Notes: a model not told the origin generated them from the sequence alone. A stretch of 43,904 bases of DNA from an uncultured Spirochaetaceae bacterium (GCA_944389295.1 CALXLV010000042.1:1-43904); one strand, 5' to 3'; positions 1 through 7,278 are shown, numbered from the stretch's first letter. Translations and numbers: made by a program.

Positions 1-64
1 CATTTTGGACGCAGATCAGTTCCGCAACCATCTTACGGAATTGTCTTGGATACCTCTTTGGCAT
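1..64 (-). CDS. IS3-family transposase OrfA, N-terminal fragment
   Basis: Only the first 21 codons lie inside the window; the gene continues past the left edge. The start MPKRYPRQFRK, with its basic helix and RQFR motif, is how many IS3-family OrfA (helix-turn-helix) proteins begin. A strong ribosome binding site (AGGAGG, five bases before ATG at 64-62) supports the start. In IS3 elements OrfA is fused to OrfB by frameshifting to give the DDE transposase; that part is not visible here. Family assignment rests on a short stretch plus the adjacent inverted-repeat-like end. Confidence 0.6.
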   Translation of the reverse strand, partial: MPKRYPRQFRKMVAELICVQN

Positions 65-125
65 CTTTACCTCCTGAAAATGTTATACCCTTGATTTTCT
101 GTGTCCACTAATTCGAGAAGGTTCA
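1..125 (-). mobile_element. left end of an IS3-type insertion sequence (partial)
   Basis: Upstream of the OrfA start, the minus strand begins TGAACC at 125 and carries GTGGACACAG at about 107-98. This resembles the TG-initiated, GGACA-containing terminal repeats common in IS3 elements. The other end lies outside the window, so the inverted-repeat match and target duplication cannot be checked. The boundary at 125 is inferred. Confidence 0.45.
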
Positions 126-139
126 AAATGATGCTCCCA

Positions 140-169
140 TTGACAATATTATACGGGGGGGGGTATCAT
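140..169 (+). promoter_or_regulatory. sigma70-type promoter with a nine-G tract in the spacer
   Basis: A perfect -35 hexamer TTGACA lies at 140-145 and TATCAT at 164-169, separated by 18 bases. Nine of the spacer bases are an unbroken G run (155-163). Loss of one G would give the optimal 17-base spacing. Length variation of such tracts by slipped-strand mispairing changes promoter strength, as described for tpr genes of Treponema pallidum. Phase variation here is an inference; the architecture is seen directly. Confidence 0.7.
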
Positions 170-170
170 T

Positions 171-201
171 CTCCATAGTGTAGCCAAATCAAACTATGGA
201 G
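171..201 (+). promoter_or_regulatory. inverted repeat spanning the predicted transcription start
   Basis: CTCCATAG at 171-178 is repeated in inverted form as CTATGGAG at 194-201, and the right arm contains most of the ribosome binding site GGAGG (198-202). Transcription from the -10 box would begin near 176, inside the left arm, so a full mRNA hairpin would not form from that start. A DNA operator (arms 23 bases apart, about two helical turns) is as likely as an RNA structure. Confidence 0.4.
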
Positions 202-209
202 GATTTGAG

Positions 210-935
210 ATGAAGAAGATTCTGATCACACTTATGGCTGCCATGATGCTCTTCGCTTTCGTGGCATGTGATGATGGCGGAAATGATGTTAAGACTGATG
301 ATCCATGGGTGAATGAGGATGTGGATGTCCTGTTCGCTGATGATTTCTCCACGGATACTCAGGAATATTATTGCCCCGAAAACTGGCTGGATACCGGAAA
401 GAAGGAAGCACATGCTTCCTTTGTTAAATCGTTCAAAGTTGAGGGCGGAGAAGCTGTAATCTCTCACGAATCTGCTTATCTCGGCTTTGAGGATGTGGAT
501 TTCAGCAAATATTCCAGTTATACGCTTTCATACACTGTGAGACTTGCCAATGATTTCACTTCTGATGCCAGCAATCTTATCTGTTTCGATGCAGGCGAGA
601 CAACATCATGGGCAGGAGCTCCTGTCACTTTCTTCGTGAAAGATAATGCCGTTGCTGTTGCCGGTGGAACGCAGTCAACTAAGGGCGAGGCTGTTGATGG
701 AGTTACTGCAAAGGACGGGAAATACACGGTTGTCACTACTTATGCAAAAAATGGTGACAAGGTCTCTATTGTGACAAAGATCAATGGTGTCGCGGTGAAG
801 ACGGGTGAGACAGCTTCTAATGTTAATGTTACAGGCTTATACTGGGATATTTACTCTGTAACAGATGCTTCAGAGACCACTCCGATTGCATATCTTGATA
901 ACATGAAGATGGTGAGAACTCCCATAGCTGAGTAA
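210..935 (+). CDS. putative surface lipoprotein, possibly phase-variable
   Basis: 241 residues. The N-terminus MKKILITL with a hydrophobic core ends in the lipobox FVAC at residues 17-20, so it should be lipidated and exported. The mature part is acidic at its start, then rich in Ser, Thr, Val and Gly with alternating hydrophobic residues, consistent with a beta-sandwich such as a LamG/concanavalin-like fold. That fold is an inference from texture only; I do not recognise a named family. Start ATG at 210 follows GGAGG with seven bases of spacing. It is a single-gene unit between an IS end and a convergent tetR (two-base gap). The poly-G promoter suggests on/off or graded expression, typical of surface antigens. 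The coding region looks richer in A/T than the ribosomal genes downstream. Confidence 0.7.
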   Translation: MKKILITLMAAMMLFAFVACDDGGNDVKTDDPWVNEDVDVLFADDFSTDTQEYYCPENWLDTGKKEAHASFVKSFKVEGGEAVISHESAYLGFEDVDFSKYSSYTLSYTVRLANDFTSDASNLICFDAGETTSWAGAPVTFFVKDNAVAVAGGTQSTKGEAVDGVTAKDGKYTVVTTYAKNGDKVSIVTKINGVAVKTGETASNVNVTGLYWDIYSVTDASETTPIAYLDNMKMVRTPIAE

Positions 936-937
936 TT

Positions 938-1474
938 CTATTCCAGCAGTCTGGCGAACCCTTCCGCATCCTTCCTGAAATCTTCAACGTTTCCTTCGAG
1001 TACTGATTCTAGATGCTGCAGGAGGAGTGCGGTGAACAAGGAGGATAGGAAGGGCTCTCTTTTTTTCAGTGATGCCATTATCACATCAATCTGGCTGTGA
1101 AGCATCAGAAAGAGTGCTTTAGCTTCTTCTTTTGCTCTTATATCCGAATATTTTAAAGAAAATATTGTTCTAAGGTATGGAAGCAATGCCTCATCGGAGA
1201 ATATTGCCGTCCACTCGTCTGCGGCTTTTCTTAATACTGTTTCTGCATTTCCCTCAAGATTGAGCCTGAATCCTTTTGCCATCAGCCTTCTGTGTCCTTC
1301 GCTGAATGCGTATTCCAGTATTTCTTCCTTTGAGGAGAACCAGTTATAGATGCTGCTTTTCGCAATCTCAAGGTGTTCTGCCAGTGACTGCATCGAGAGC
1401 TTGTCCACCCCTTCAAATGCTATGATCTCAAGCGCCGCATCCGCTATCTCGTTTCTGTCCTTTATCTTCATCAC
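938..1474 (-). CDS. TetR/AcrR-family transcriptional regulator
   Basis: 178 residues. The N-terminal helix-turn-helix fits TetR proteins: residues about 8-55 contain AALEIIAFEGVDKLSMQSLA, then SSIYNWFSSKEEIL, the usual recognition-helix region. The C-terminal ligand-binding half is divergent, as normal for the family. Start is GTG at 1474 or ATG at 1471; neither has a Shine-Dalgarno sequence. A TATAAT box (1480-1485) ends five bases before the GTG, suggesting a nearly leaderless mRNA. A palindrome sits between this -10 and the probable -35, so autorepression is likely. No obvious effector gene is adjacent: downstream is the convergent lipoprotein and upstream the divergent ribosomal operon. 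Confidence 0.88.
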   Translation of the reverse strand: MMKIKDRNEIADAALEIIAFEGVDKLSMQSLAEHLEIAKSSIYNWFSSKEEILEYAFSEGHRRLMAKGFRLNLEGNAETVLRKAADEWTAIFSDEALLPYLRTIFSLKYSDIRAKEEAKALFLMLHSQIDVIMASLKKREPFLSSLFTALLLQHLESVLEGNVEDFRKDAEGFARLLE

Positions 1475-1479
1475 ATTCT

Positions 1480-1508
1480 ATTATAACGAACGAACGTTCG
1501 TATTGAAA
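1480..1508 (-). promoter_or_regulatory. tetR promoter
   Basis: On the minus strand TATAAT (1485-1480) is a perfect -10. A weak -35 candidate TTTCAA (1508-1503) lies 17 bases upstream. The same bases read on the plus strand give TTGAAA, a possible -35 for rplU with only a poor -10 near 1524-1530. The two divergent units may therefore share regulatory DNA. Confidence 0.5.
1490..1501. promoter_or_regulatory. palindromic TetR-type operator
   Basis: ACGAACGTTCGT is a perfect 12-base palindrome, with a further overlapping CGAACG half-site at 1487-1492. It occupies the spacer of the predicted tetR promoter, the classic position for TetR self-repression. It could also affect the divergent rplU operon. 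Binding by this regulator is inferred from position and symmetry. Confidence 0.6.
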
Positions 1509-1612
1509 CCTTGTTTTTCCGCATTTATCCGGAGAAAAACGCCGATATCCGGTTGGCAGCATTTCCGCAAAGGTATAGAAAACAGGGGAAACTGAAAATC
1601 AAAGGACGAAAC

Positions 1613-1924
1613 ATGTACGCATTAGTTGAAATCCTCGACAAGCAGTACAAGGCCGAAGAAGGCAAGGATCTGGTTGTCGATAAGCTCTCGATGGAGGAAG
1701 GTTCCTCCTATGAGATTGAGAAGGTTCTGGCTGTCGTGGATGGTGATTCCGCAAAGTTCGGAGCTCCCTATGTTGAGGGTGCGAAGGTTACGGCCACAGT
1801 CGGCGGTGAGTTCAGAGGCGAGAAGGTGAAGGTCTACAAGTTCCACAGGCGCAAGGGCTACAGAAGGACCCAGGGCCACAGGGAGACTTACACCACGATA
1901 AGGATCGAGAAGATCACAGGCTGA
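1613..1924 (+). CDS. rplU: 50S ribosomal protein L21
   Basis: 103 residues, the usual length for L21. The N-terminus [17 protein letters not shown] and the conserved basic C-terminal stretch with [15 protein letters not shown] (about 76-90) are diagnostic. L21 binds 23S rRNA with L20. The start at 1613 is preceded by AAAGGA; a longer in-frame upstream reading is not homologous to L21. It heads the rplU-rpmA-obgE block found in most bacteria, with rpmA 13 bases downstream. The roughly 110-base leader (1500-1612) has no structure I can identify with confidence. Confidence 0.97.
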   Translation: MYALVEILDKQYKAEEGKDLVVDKLSMEEGSSYEIEKVLAVVDGDSAKFGAPYVEGAKVTATVGGEFRGEKVKVYKFHRRKGYRRTQGHRETYTTIRIEKITG

Positions 1925-1937
1925 GGAGGGGAGAGAA

Positions 1938-2207
1938 ATGGCACATAAGAAAGGTGGCGGTTCATCCCGCAATGGACGTGATTCCAATGCACAGCGCCTT
2001 GGCGTCAAGAGATTCGGCGGTCAGCTCGTGAAGGCCGGAGAGGTCATCGTGCGCCAGAGAGGAACGAAGATTCACCCGGGTGCGAACTGCGGATGCGGAA
2101 AGGACTATACGCTCTTCGCTCTTGCAGCCGGCACGGTGAAGTTCCACGAGAGGAAGAACCGCAAGTACTGCTCAATCGTTGCTGTTGAAGAGGCGAAGGC
2201 TGAGTAA
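1938..2207 (+). CDS. rpmA: 50S ribosomal protein L27
   Basis: 89 residues. It begins directly with [16 protein letters not shown], the conserved N-terminal tail that reaches the peptidyl-transferase centre, so there is no cleaved N-terminal extension of the Firmicutes type. The core has [18 protein letters not shown] and a TLFAL segment. Around residues 50-54 the usual GNNVGRGKD is replaced by GANCGCGKD, adding two cysteines. A GAGGAGGGGAGAG ribosome binding site lies just upstream. Two bases separate it from obgE. Confidence 0.97.
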   Translation: MAHKKGGGSSRNGRDSNAQRLGVKRFGGQLVKAGEVIVRQRGTKIHPGANCGCGKDYTLFALAAGTVKFHERKNRKYCSIVAVEEAKAE

Positions 2208-2209
2208 TA

Positions 2210-3250
2210 ATGTTCGGATTCTCCGACGAGACATATATTGACGTCGCTTCCGGCAACGGGGGACACGGCTGTGTCTCCTTCCGCCGGGAGAAGTTCGTCC
2301 CCAAAGGCGGACCCGACGGCGGTGACGGCGGGCGCGGCGGGGACGTTGTCTTTGTCGTCAGGGACAACCTGAGAACGCTGGGACACCTCAAGCTCCAGCG
2401 CTCGTTCAAGGCTGAGAACGGACGGCCGGGACAGGGTGCGAGATGCGCCGGACGCAACGGCAGCGATGTCGAGATACCGGTGCCGCCGGGAACTGTCATA
2501 AAGAACGCGGAGACGGGTGAGGTCATAAAGGACCTTACAGGTCTCGACAGATATGTATTCCTTGAAGGCGGCCGCGGAGGACTTGGCAACTGGCATTTCC
2601 GCACCGCAGTGAGGCAGACTCCGCGTTTTGCCCAGCCCGGAGCCAAAGGGACGGCCATGCGCGTCGGCCTAGAGCTGCAGATCATCGCGGACATCGGACT
2701 TGTGGGTTTCCCCAATGCAGGCAAGTCATCGCTGATAAACCTCTTCACCAACGCGCGCTCCAAGGTCGCGGGCTATCCGTTCACGACGAAGATCCCGGTG
2801 CTCGGAGTGCTGAGGGAGGGGGATCAGGATGTCGTCATCGCCGATATCCCCGGCATAATCGAGGGAGCGAGCGAAGGCTCGGGCATGGGGTACAAGTTCC
2901 TCAGGCACATTTCCAGGACAAAGGGACTCTGCTATCTCGTTGATCTCTCCGATGACGGGTATCTCTCCGCTTATGATACGCTCAGGAGCGAGCTCTCCAA
3001 GTACAGCGAGGAGCTCGGGGCCAAGGATCATATCATCGTTGGCACGAAGATAGACGAGCCTGATACGGAAGAACGTTTCTCAAGGCTCGCTGAGAAGTAC
3101 GGGGACACGCAGGTCCTTCCGCTCTCCATCTACCGCGATGATCTTCTCGAGCCTGTGAAGCATGCGCTCTTCCGCCTGGCGGGCGAGAAGCCTGATGACG
3201 GATTCACCTCGAGGATGGATACCGATGCCGAATACAGAGATGAGGTATAG
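2210..3250 (+). CDS. obgE: Obg-family GTPase (ribosome assembly)
   Basis: 346 residues. Residues 1-158 form the glycine-rich Obg fold (repeated GGDGG/GRGG motifs, about 33-46). The GTPase domain follows with P-loop GFPNAGKSS near 165-173, the switch II DIPGIIEGA (about 211-219) and GTKIDE as the NKxD-type motif. There is only a short C-terminal tail after the G domain and no OCT domain. Obg proteins act in late 50S assembly and stress signalling. The stop overlaps the nadD start region, consistent with an operon running from rplU. Confidence 0.96.
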   Translation: MFGFSDETYIDVASGNGGHGCVSFRREKFVPKGGPDGGDGGRGGDVVFVVRDNLRTLGHLKLQRSFKAENGRPGQGARCAGRNGSDVEIPVPPGTVIKNAETGEVIKDLTGLDRYVFLEGGRGGLGNWHFRTAVRQTPRFAQPGAKGTAMRVGLELQIIADIGLVGFPNAGKSSLINLFTNARSKVAGYPFTTKIPVLGVLREGDQDVVIADIPGIIEGASEGSGMGYKFLRHISRTKGLCYLVDLSDDGYLSAYDTLRSELSKYSEELGAKDHIIVGTKIDEPDTEERFSRLAEKYGDTQVLPLSIYRDDLLEPVKHALFRLAGEKPDDGFTSRMDTDAEYRDEV

Positions 3251-3824
3251 GACCGCGCTTCTCGGAGGAACCTTTGATCCTGTCCATGCAGGTCATGTCC
3301 ACCTCTTTCATGAGGCGTGCGCAAAGGCCGGAATAAGGCGTCTTATCGTAATTCCGGCATATATCTCCAACTTCAAAAGGGGATCGTATCCGGCCTCGTT
3401 TGAGGAGCGTTCGGAGATGCTCCGCCTCGCGTTCTGCGACTACCATTCTATGTATCCCGATGATGATCTGAAACTTGAGCTCTCGCTCTATGAAGGCGAG
3501 AGGAAGGGTATAAGCTATACATCGGAGACAATCAGGCATTTTTACGGAGAGGCCGCGGAAGGCGGGAAGGTGAATTTCATAATCGGCGATGACATAATTG
3601 CTTCCCTCGGCCACTGGCATGACATAGAGTATCTCCGCTCCCATGTCCGCTTTCTCTGCTTCACGAGGCTCGGCTTCCTTGAGAACGGCTCAGGGGCTGA
3701 GGTGGTATTCATCCCCAGCGATGTCTGCCATGCCTCGTCATCCGAGGTGCGGGCCGGTGACAGGGATATGCTTACAGCCAGCGTGAGGAGATATGCAGAT
3801 GAGAATAAGCTATACCGCGCTTGA
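3225..3824 (+). CDS. nadD: nicotinate-nucleotide adenylyltransferase
   Basis: About 199 residues. The nucleotidyltransferase motif GGTFDPVHAGH (around residues 13-23) and the C-terminal ISYTSETIR (ISxTxxR signature, here near 93-101) identify NadD, which makes deamido-NAD from NaMN and ATP. Start ATG 3225 has GAGGA nine bases upstream; ATG at 3240 would remove five residues but lacks such a site. It overlaps the 3' end of obgE by 26 bases and yqeK by 26 bases, so translation is probably coupled. Confidence 0.93.
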   Translation: MPNTEMRYRTALLGGTFDPVHAGHVHLFHEACAKAGIRRLIVIPAYISNFKRGSYPASFEERSEMLRLAFCDYHSMYPDDDLKLELSLYEGERKGISYTSETIRHFYGEAAEGGKVNFIIGDDIIASLGHWHDIEYLRSHVRFLCFTRLGFLENGSGAEVVFIPSDVCHASSSEVRAGDRDMLTASVRRYADENKLYRA

Positions 3825-4383
3825 GACAAAGGTCAGGGGGATGATAAAGGAAAAGCGCTTCCTGCATTCTCTGGGAGTCGTTGCAGTATCGAAAGCTCTC
3901 GCAGCGCGTTTCTCGCTCGATCCTGAGGACGCTGCATATATCGGAATATACCACGATGCCTACCGCTACTCCTGCGATGCTTCTTCTCCCGCTTTCTGCA
4001 GGGAACACGGAATCGATGTCTTTCCTGAGGAGGAGAGGGAGCCCATGCTGCTTCACGGCGCCCTTGCGGCTGTGCATTTCTCGCAGGATGCCGAGGGCGA
4101 TGTCCCTGATTATTTCAGGATCGCGGTCCGCCATCATACGCTTGGACACCGCAGGATGGGAAAGTACGGGGCTGTGCTCTACATCGCGGACTATATGGAA
4201 CCGGGACGGAAGCATCTTGACGACAGTGACCGGGAAAGGATACTCTCCGGGGAGCGGCTTGAGGATATGATCATCACGATCATGGATATGCAGAGAGAGT
4301 ATTTCATGCGTGAGGGAATAGCGGAAGCCTCAGTCTCGCGCGAGCTTTATGATTACATAAAGGCCGGGGGCGAGCTTGAATAA
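3799..4383 (+). CDS. yqeK: YqeK-type HD-domain hydrolase
   Basis: 194 residues. It has the HD-superfamily pattern: RFLHSLGVV near 20-28, then YHDAYRY with the HD pair near 50-56, HGALAAVHF, and HHTLG followed by YIADYMEPGRKH in the C-terminal part. These match YqeK proteins, iron-dependent symmetrical Ap4A hydrolases usually encoded between nadD and rsfS, as here. The residue after HD differs from the common HDIAK. Start 3799 is chosen because GAGGAG lies eight bases upstream; ATG at 3793 would have only two. Confidence 0.88.
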   Translation: MRISYTALETKVRGMIKEKRFLHSLGVVAVSKALAARFSLDPEDAAYIGIYHDAYRYSCDASSPAFCREHGIDVFPEEEREPMLLHGALAAVHFSQDAEGDVPDYFRIAVRHHTLGHRRMGKYGAVLYIADYMEPGRKHLDDSDRERILSGERLEDMIITIMDMQREYFMREGIAEASVSRELYDYIKAGGELE

Positions 4384-4921
4384 ATTTCTTCTTCTCCTGC
4401 TCTCTCTTGTCATGCTTGCATCATGCTCCGGCGGAAGGAGTGCTCTCCTTGTCTCGGAGGATGGGGCGGAAGCATGGATCGGCAGCGGGAAGCGCGTGAC
4501 GGTGGTGACAGCCGGAGACGGGATGCTGGAGCAGCTGGAGACTCTCTCCGGAGAGGATGCTGCAGATGCGCTTCATGAGCTTCTTGGCTTCGGGGAAGAT
4601 GATCCCGCGTTCCGGATCAGCGGAGAAGCCTGCAACGAGAGGATGGAGCTGCTCTCTCTCCTTTCAGATGTAACAGGCTCGTCCTCGCCGTATGAGGCGC
4701 GTGTGCGGTATGATGAGGATATCGGGGAGAGTGAGTTCTTCTCAAATCTCTCCGGGCTCTCCTCTTCATTTGATGATATTCTTTCGGAGGATATCATCAG
4801 GAAAAGGGATATGGATTTCAGGGAATATGAGCTGGAGAGGATTCTTCCTTCTCCCTCGGATTGGAATGAGGCTCTGGATTTCATGTCGGTATGGATGGAT
4901 GCGGTAAAGGTAAGGAAATGA
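4376..4921 (+). CDS. small lipoprotein of unknown function in the nadD-rsfS operon
   Basis: 181 residues from a TTG start that overlaps the yqeK stop. A leucine-rich signal ends in the lipobox LASC (Cys17). The remainder is acidic and helical-looking, with repeated LSG/LLS segments and a conserved-looking DFREYELERILPSP near 152-165. I recognise no domain. In many bacteria this slot between yqeK and rsfS holds a LytR-CpsA-Psr protein; this one is too short and lacks the LCP motifs I would expect, so it appears to be an unrelated occupant. It is coupled to rsfS by a four-base ATGA overlap. Confidence 0.72.
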   Translation: MNKFLLLLLSLVMLASCSGGRSALLVSEDGAEAWIGSGKRVTVVTAGDGMLEQLETLSGEDAADALHELLGFGEDDPAFRISGEACNERMELLSLLSDVTGSSSPYEARVRYDEDIGESEFFSNLSGLSSSFDDILSEDIIRKRDMDFREYELERILPSPSDWNEALDFMSVWMDAVKVRK

Positions 4922-5262
4922 AAGATAAAACAAAGCAGGATGCGGAAAGAATCAAGGCGTACCTTGAGGATCACAAGTGTTCGGATGTGGTTGCGATCGA
5001 TGTCTCTGGAGAGTGCACATGGACGGAGTGCTTCGTTATAGGCACCGTTACTTCTGCCGGTCATCTCCGCGGTGTCGTGCACCAGATATGGGACGAGATA
5101 AACACTCTCGGCCTTACTGTGAACAACAGGCACAAATCCCCTGAGATAAGCGGATGGGAACTCATCGACTGCGGTGACATAGTGATACATCTCATGAGTT
5201 CGGAGCTGCGTGAGTTCTACAATCTCGAGAAGCTCTGGAAGGCATCGGAGAATCTTATCTGA
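4918..5262 (+). CDS. rsfS: ribosome silencing factor RsfS
   Basis: 114 residues. It shows the Iojap/RsfS pattern: D(V/I)S segment VVAIDVSGECTWTECFVIG, the HLRGVV helix, then GWELIDCGDIVIHLMSSELREFYNLEKLW, with the DCGD-HL motif near 81-88. RsfS binds L14 and blocks 50S-30S joining during nutrient limitation. The start at 4918 (AAGG upstream, ATGA overlap with the lipoprotein) is preferred over an upstream ATG inside that gene. Its TGATG stop overlaps the next start. Confidence 0.94.
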   Translation: MKDKTKQDAERIKAYLEDHKCSDVVAIDVSGECTWTECFVIGTVTSAGHLRGVVHQIWDEINTLGLTVNNRHKSPEISGWELIDCGDIVIHLMSSELREFYNLEKLWKASENLI

Positions 5263-5642
5263 TGGCTGACAAGAGAGCTGAGAAGCTCATTCCCGAGATC
5301 GAGAGGCAGCTTGAGGAGAGAGGCTATGTAGCCGTTCCCGATGTGCTTCTCGGCATCGGGATGCTCGATGAGCGGAAGTACGGAGAGTGGAAGAGGGGCG
5401 AAGTCAGATGTCTTGAGGATCAGTGCTCCGCTGATCTTCCACGCCTTCACTCCGTCCTGCGCGCCGTCAAGACGTATGCTGAGGAGAACCGCCTCAAGCC
5501 CTCGCTTTTCAGATATGAGACTGAGAAGGGAAGGATAATGCTCCGATTCACGAAGAGCAATGATCCCGTGCTCGAGCGGCTCTATTCTACTCATTACATG
5601 GACCCCTGGAAGGCTCAGGAGATCAGGAGAGGAAGGCGCTAG
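5262..5642 (+). CDS. conserved hypothetical protein, last gene of the rplU operon
   Basis: 126 residues, translationally coupled to rsfS (TGATG). The pattern, with DVLLGIGMLDERKYGEWKRG in the first third, a cysteine pair near 49-54, LKPSLFRYE and a final THYMDPW, recalls small uncharacterised proteins I have seen in diverse bacteria (a GxL...W(R/K)xG...YLE core). I cannot attach a function or a domain name. It is charged, with no signal peptide or membrane segment, and is probably cytoplasmic. Its stop overlaps by four bases the end of the minus-strand TOPRIM gene, so it marks the border between the core operon and the accessory pair. Confidence 0.75.
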   Translation: MADKRAEKLIPEIERQLEERGYVAVPDVLLGIGMLDERKYGEWKRGEVRCLEDQCSADLPRLHSVLRAVKTYAEENRLKPSLFRYETEKGRIMLRFTKSNDPVLERLYSTHYMDPWKAQEIRRGRR

Positions 5643-6157
5643 CTTCCTTTCTTTATCCTGTATCCGTTATTTGTCACAGGTGAGAAGCTTCCGTCTGGAA
5701 CGGAGGACCACAGTTTTTCCAGGTCAAAGTGATGCTGCAAGAGTCTGGTGCGTATATCCTCCGGCCTCATCGCGCAGAAATCCGTTTTGAAATCCTTTAT
5801 TGTGCGGTGTTTTGATCCGGTAAGTTCTGTGACATGCGTGATTTTGCATGCTCTTTTCAGCTCGTCCTCAATGTTTTTCACCTGCGGAATCATTATGAGA
5901 TGAGGCCTGCGGCAGAACAGCTTTATGCGCTTTATATTTTCGTTCAGAACGGAGATATTCCCGGCTGTATCTGTATCGAATATGAATACTATCTGTGAAT
6001 TTTCCTTTATCCTTCCCAGAATTGATGAAGATATCACTTCCTGTATGACATTGATCTCCTCCACTTTTCCGGGAAGCAGCATCGGTTCCGGCAGCTGCAG
6101 CGCTTTTACAAGCTTCTGCTCGCATTTGCCTTCGACGAAGAAATACCTTTCAGCCAT
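5639..6157 (-). CDS. small TOPRIM-domain protein, putative effector nuclease
   Basis: 172 residues. The TOPRIM signature is visible: FVEGKCEQ (Glu9 and Gly10) after the first strand, and IFDTDTAG with the DxD pair Asp61/Asp63. Downstream the IPQVKNIEDEL segment (90-100) and LEKLWSS (147-152) look conserved. TOPRIM proteins paired with ABC-type ATPases (OLD family, Gabija GajA, PARIS AriB) act as nucleases in phage defence. Those are known families; assignment here is an inference from domain and partner. The gene begins two bases after the ATPase stop (TAAGGATG), so translation is coupled. Base use is visibly more A/T-rich than in neighbouring operons, suggesting transfer. Confidence 0.72.
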   Translation of the reverse strand: MAERYFFVEGKCEQKLVKALQLPEPMLLPGKVEEINVIQEVISSSILGRIKENSQIVFIFDTDTAGNISVLNENIKRIKLFCRRPHLIMIPQVKNIEDELKRACKITHVTELTGSKHRTIKDFKTDFCAMRPEDIRTRLLQHHFDLEKLWSSVPDGSFSPVTNNGYRIKKGS

Positions 6158-6159
6158 CC

Positions 6160-7278
6160 TTACTTCTCCTCAGGATATTTCCTCTCAAACTCATCAAGAT
6201 ACGTTTCATCTGGCAGTGAGGAGAACACATCATTTTCAACGGCTCTTCGTACGCTGTCGCTGTACTTCTTGAGATACTCCGAGGCCGAGACCGCCGTTAT
6301 CCTGTTGTCCCCGTCATAAATCTCCTTTTTCAGAAACGTGTATGAGTGCTGTGGGAGATTAAGGTCGAGCATATCGGTATTGTGCGTAGTGAAGAAGAGC
6401 TGGTCGTTCTCTTTCAGATGGCTCAGCATTATGCCGAATATCCTCTGCTCAATATCACTGTTTATGTAGGCGAATTTCTCATCGCAGTAGTAGAAGTGGT
6501 TTATTCCTTTGATGATGCGTATCAGTGTCATCGCCACATCAATGCCTTCCGCAGTGCCGCTGGAGAGGGCGCTTTCCATCGCGATCTCACCATCCTGTAT
6601 GATGATATCCTTATTCCGCTTACGGACGATGAATGCGTTCTTGATTTCCGCCGATTTCTCAACTTTTACTATTGAGGGATCAAGAGTTTTCAGAACCGCA
6701 TTCAGCACGTCGAACACAAGCTCATCGTCGCTTATTCTTTCAAAGGGGAGAATTTTGCGTTTATGCGGATAAGAAAAAGCCCATCCAAATCCCTTGCCAG
6801 TGATTGAAGAGAAATCGGGAGCGTCTATTTCCTCTAGGCGTTCACATGCGGTCTCATATGAATCGTTCTTCCTGATAGCTGCTTTCATTATAGACGGAAT
6901 GAATTCACAGCCTGTGATGACTCCATCGTTCATAATGGTATCCATTGCATAACTGACACGGTAGAGAGTGTCATCAGACAGTATGAAATCTATGGAGAAA
7001 GAGGCTTTCCGGGCTGGGTTTCCGATTGTTTCGATCATCCCTACGGTGTCATCTCTCAGCAGAAAATTGAATATGGCGGTCATCGCCTTGCCGAGCGTTG
7101 TCTTGCCGCTGGCATTGGCACCCATGATGATGTTTACCTTTTTATAGCGGAAATTCGGTCTGTCTTTCAGATGCTCCGCGTTGATCGTCGACCGCACGAT
7201 TTTTTTCGGATAGGTGAAATTGATGTGGAAATCTTTGAACGCAAAAATATTATCAAGAAAGAGGTCGAGGATTATCAT
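6160..7278 (-). CDS. SMC/RecF-like AAA (ABC-type) ATPase of a putative defence pair
   Basis: 372 residues. Walker A is GANASGKTT (53-61) and the ABC signature SSGTAEGI (239-246). Walker B is FYYCDE (262-267, without the usual LHP). The H-loop is FFTTHNTDMLD (295-305). All core ATPase residues therefore seem intact. The N-terminus starts with the FxNIFAFKD strand typical of RloA/AAA_15-type ATPases. Start 7278 has GGAG seven bases upstream; longer in-frame readings cross this site. It is followed immediately by the TOPRIM gene. Such two-gene ATPase/TOPRIM pairs are a recurring anti-phage layout, the ATPase acting as sensor/gate; I do not recognise this exact pair as a named system. The region is more A/T-rich than its surroundings. 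Confidence 0.8.
   Translation of the reverse strand: MIILDLFLDNIFAFKDFHINFTYPKKIVRSTINAEHLKDRPNFRYKKVNIIMGANASGKTTLGKAMTAIFNFLLRDDTVGMIETIGNPARKASFSIDFILSDDTLYRVSYAMDTIMNDGVITGCEFIPSIMKAAIRKNDSYETACERLEEIDAPDFSSITGKGFGWAFSYPHKRKILPFERISDDELVFDVLNAVLKTLDPSIVKVEKSAEIKNAFIVRKRNKDIIIQDGEIAMESALSSGTAEGIDVAMTLIRIIKGINHFYYCDEKFAYINSDIEQRIFGIMLSHLKENDQLFFTTHNTDMLDLNLPQHSYTFLKKEIYDGDNRITAVSASEYLKKYSDSVRRAVENDVFSSLPDETYLDEFERKYPEEK

Noticed and set aside
1502..1531. Consensus promoter for rplU
   Set aside because: TTGAAA is present at 1503-1508 but no convincing -10 follows at proper spacing, so it is noted only as a possible shared -35.
2044..2763. 239-residue minus-strand frame opposite rpmA and obgE
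   Set aside because: Low complexity, rich in Pro/Ser/Arg, without motifs; obgE on the plus strand is unambiguous.
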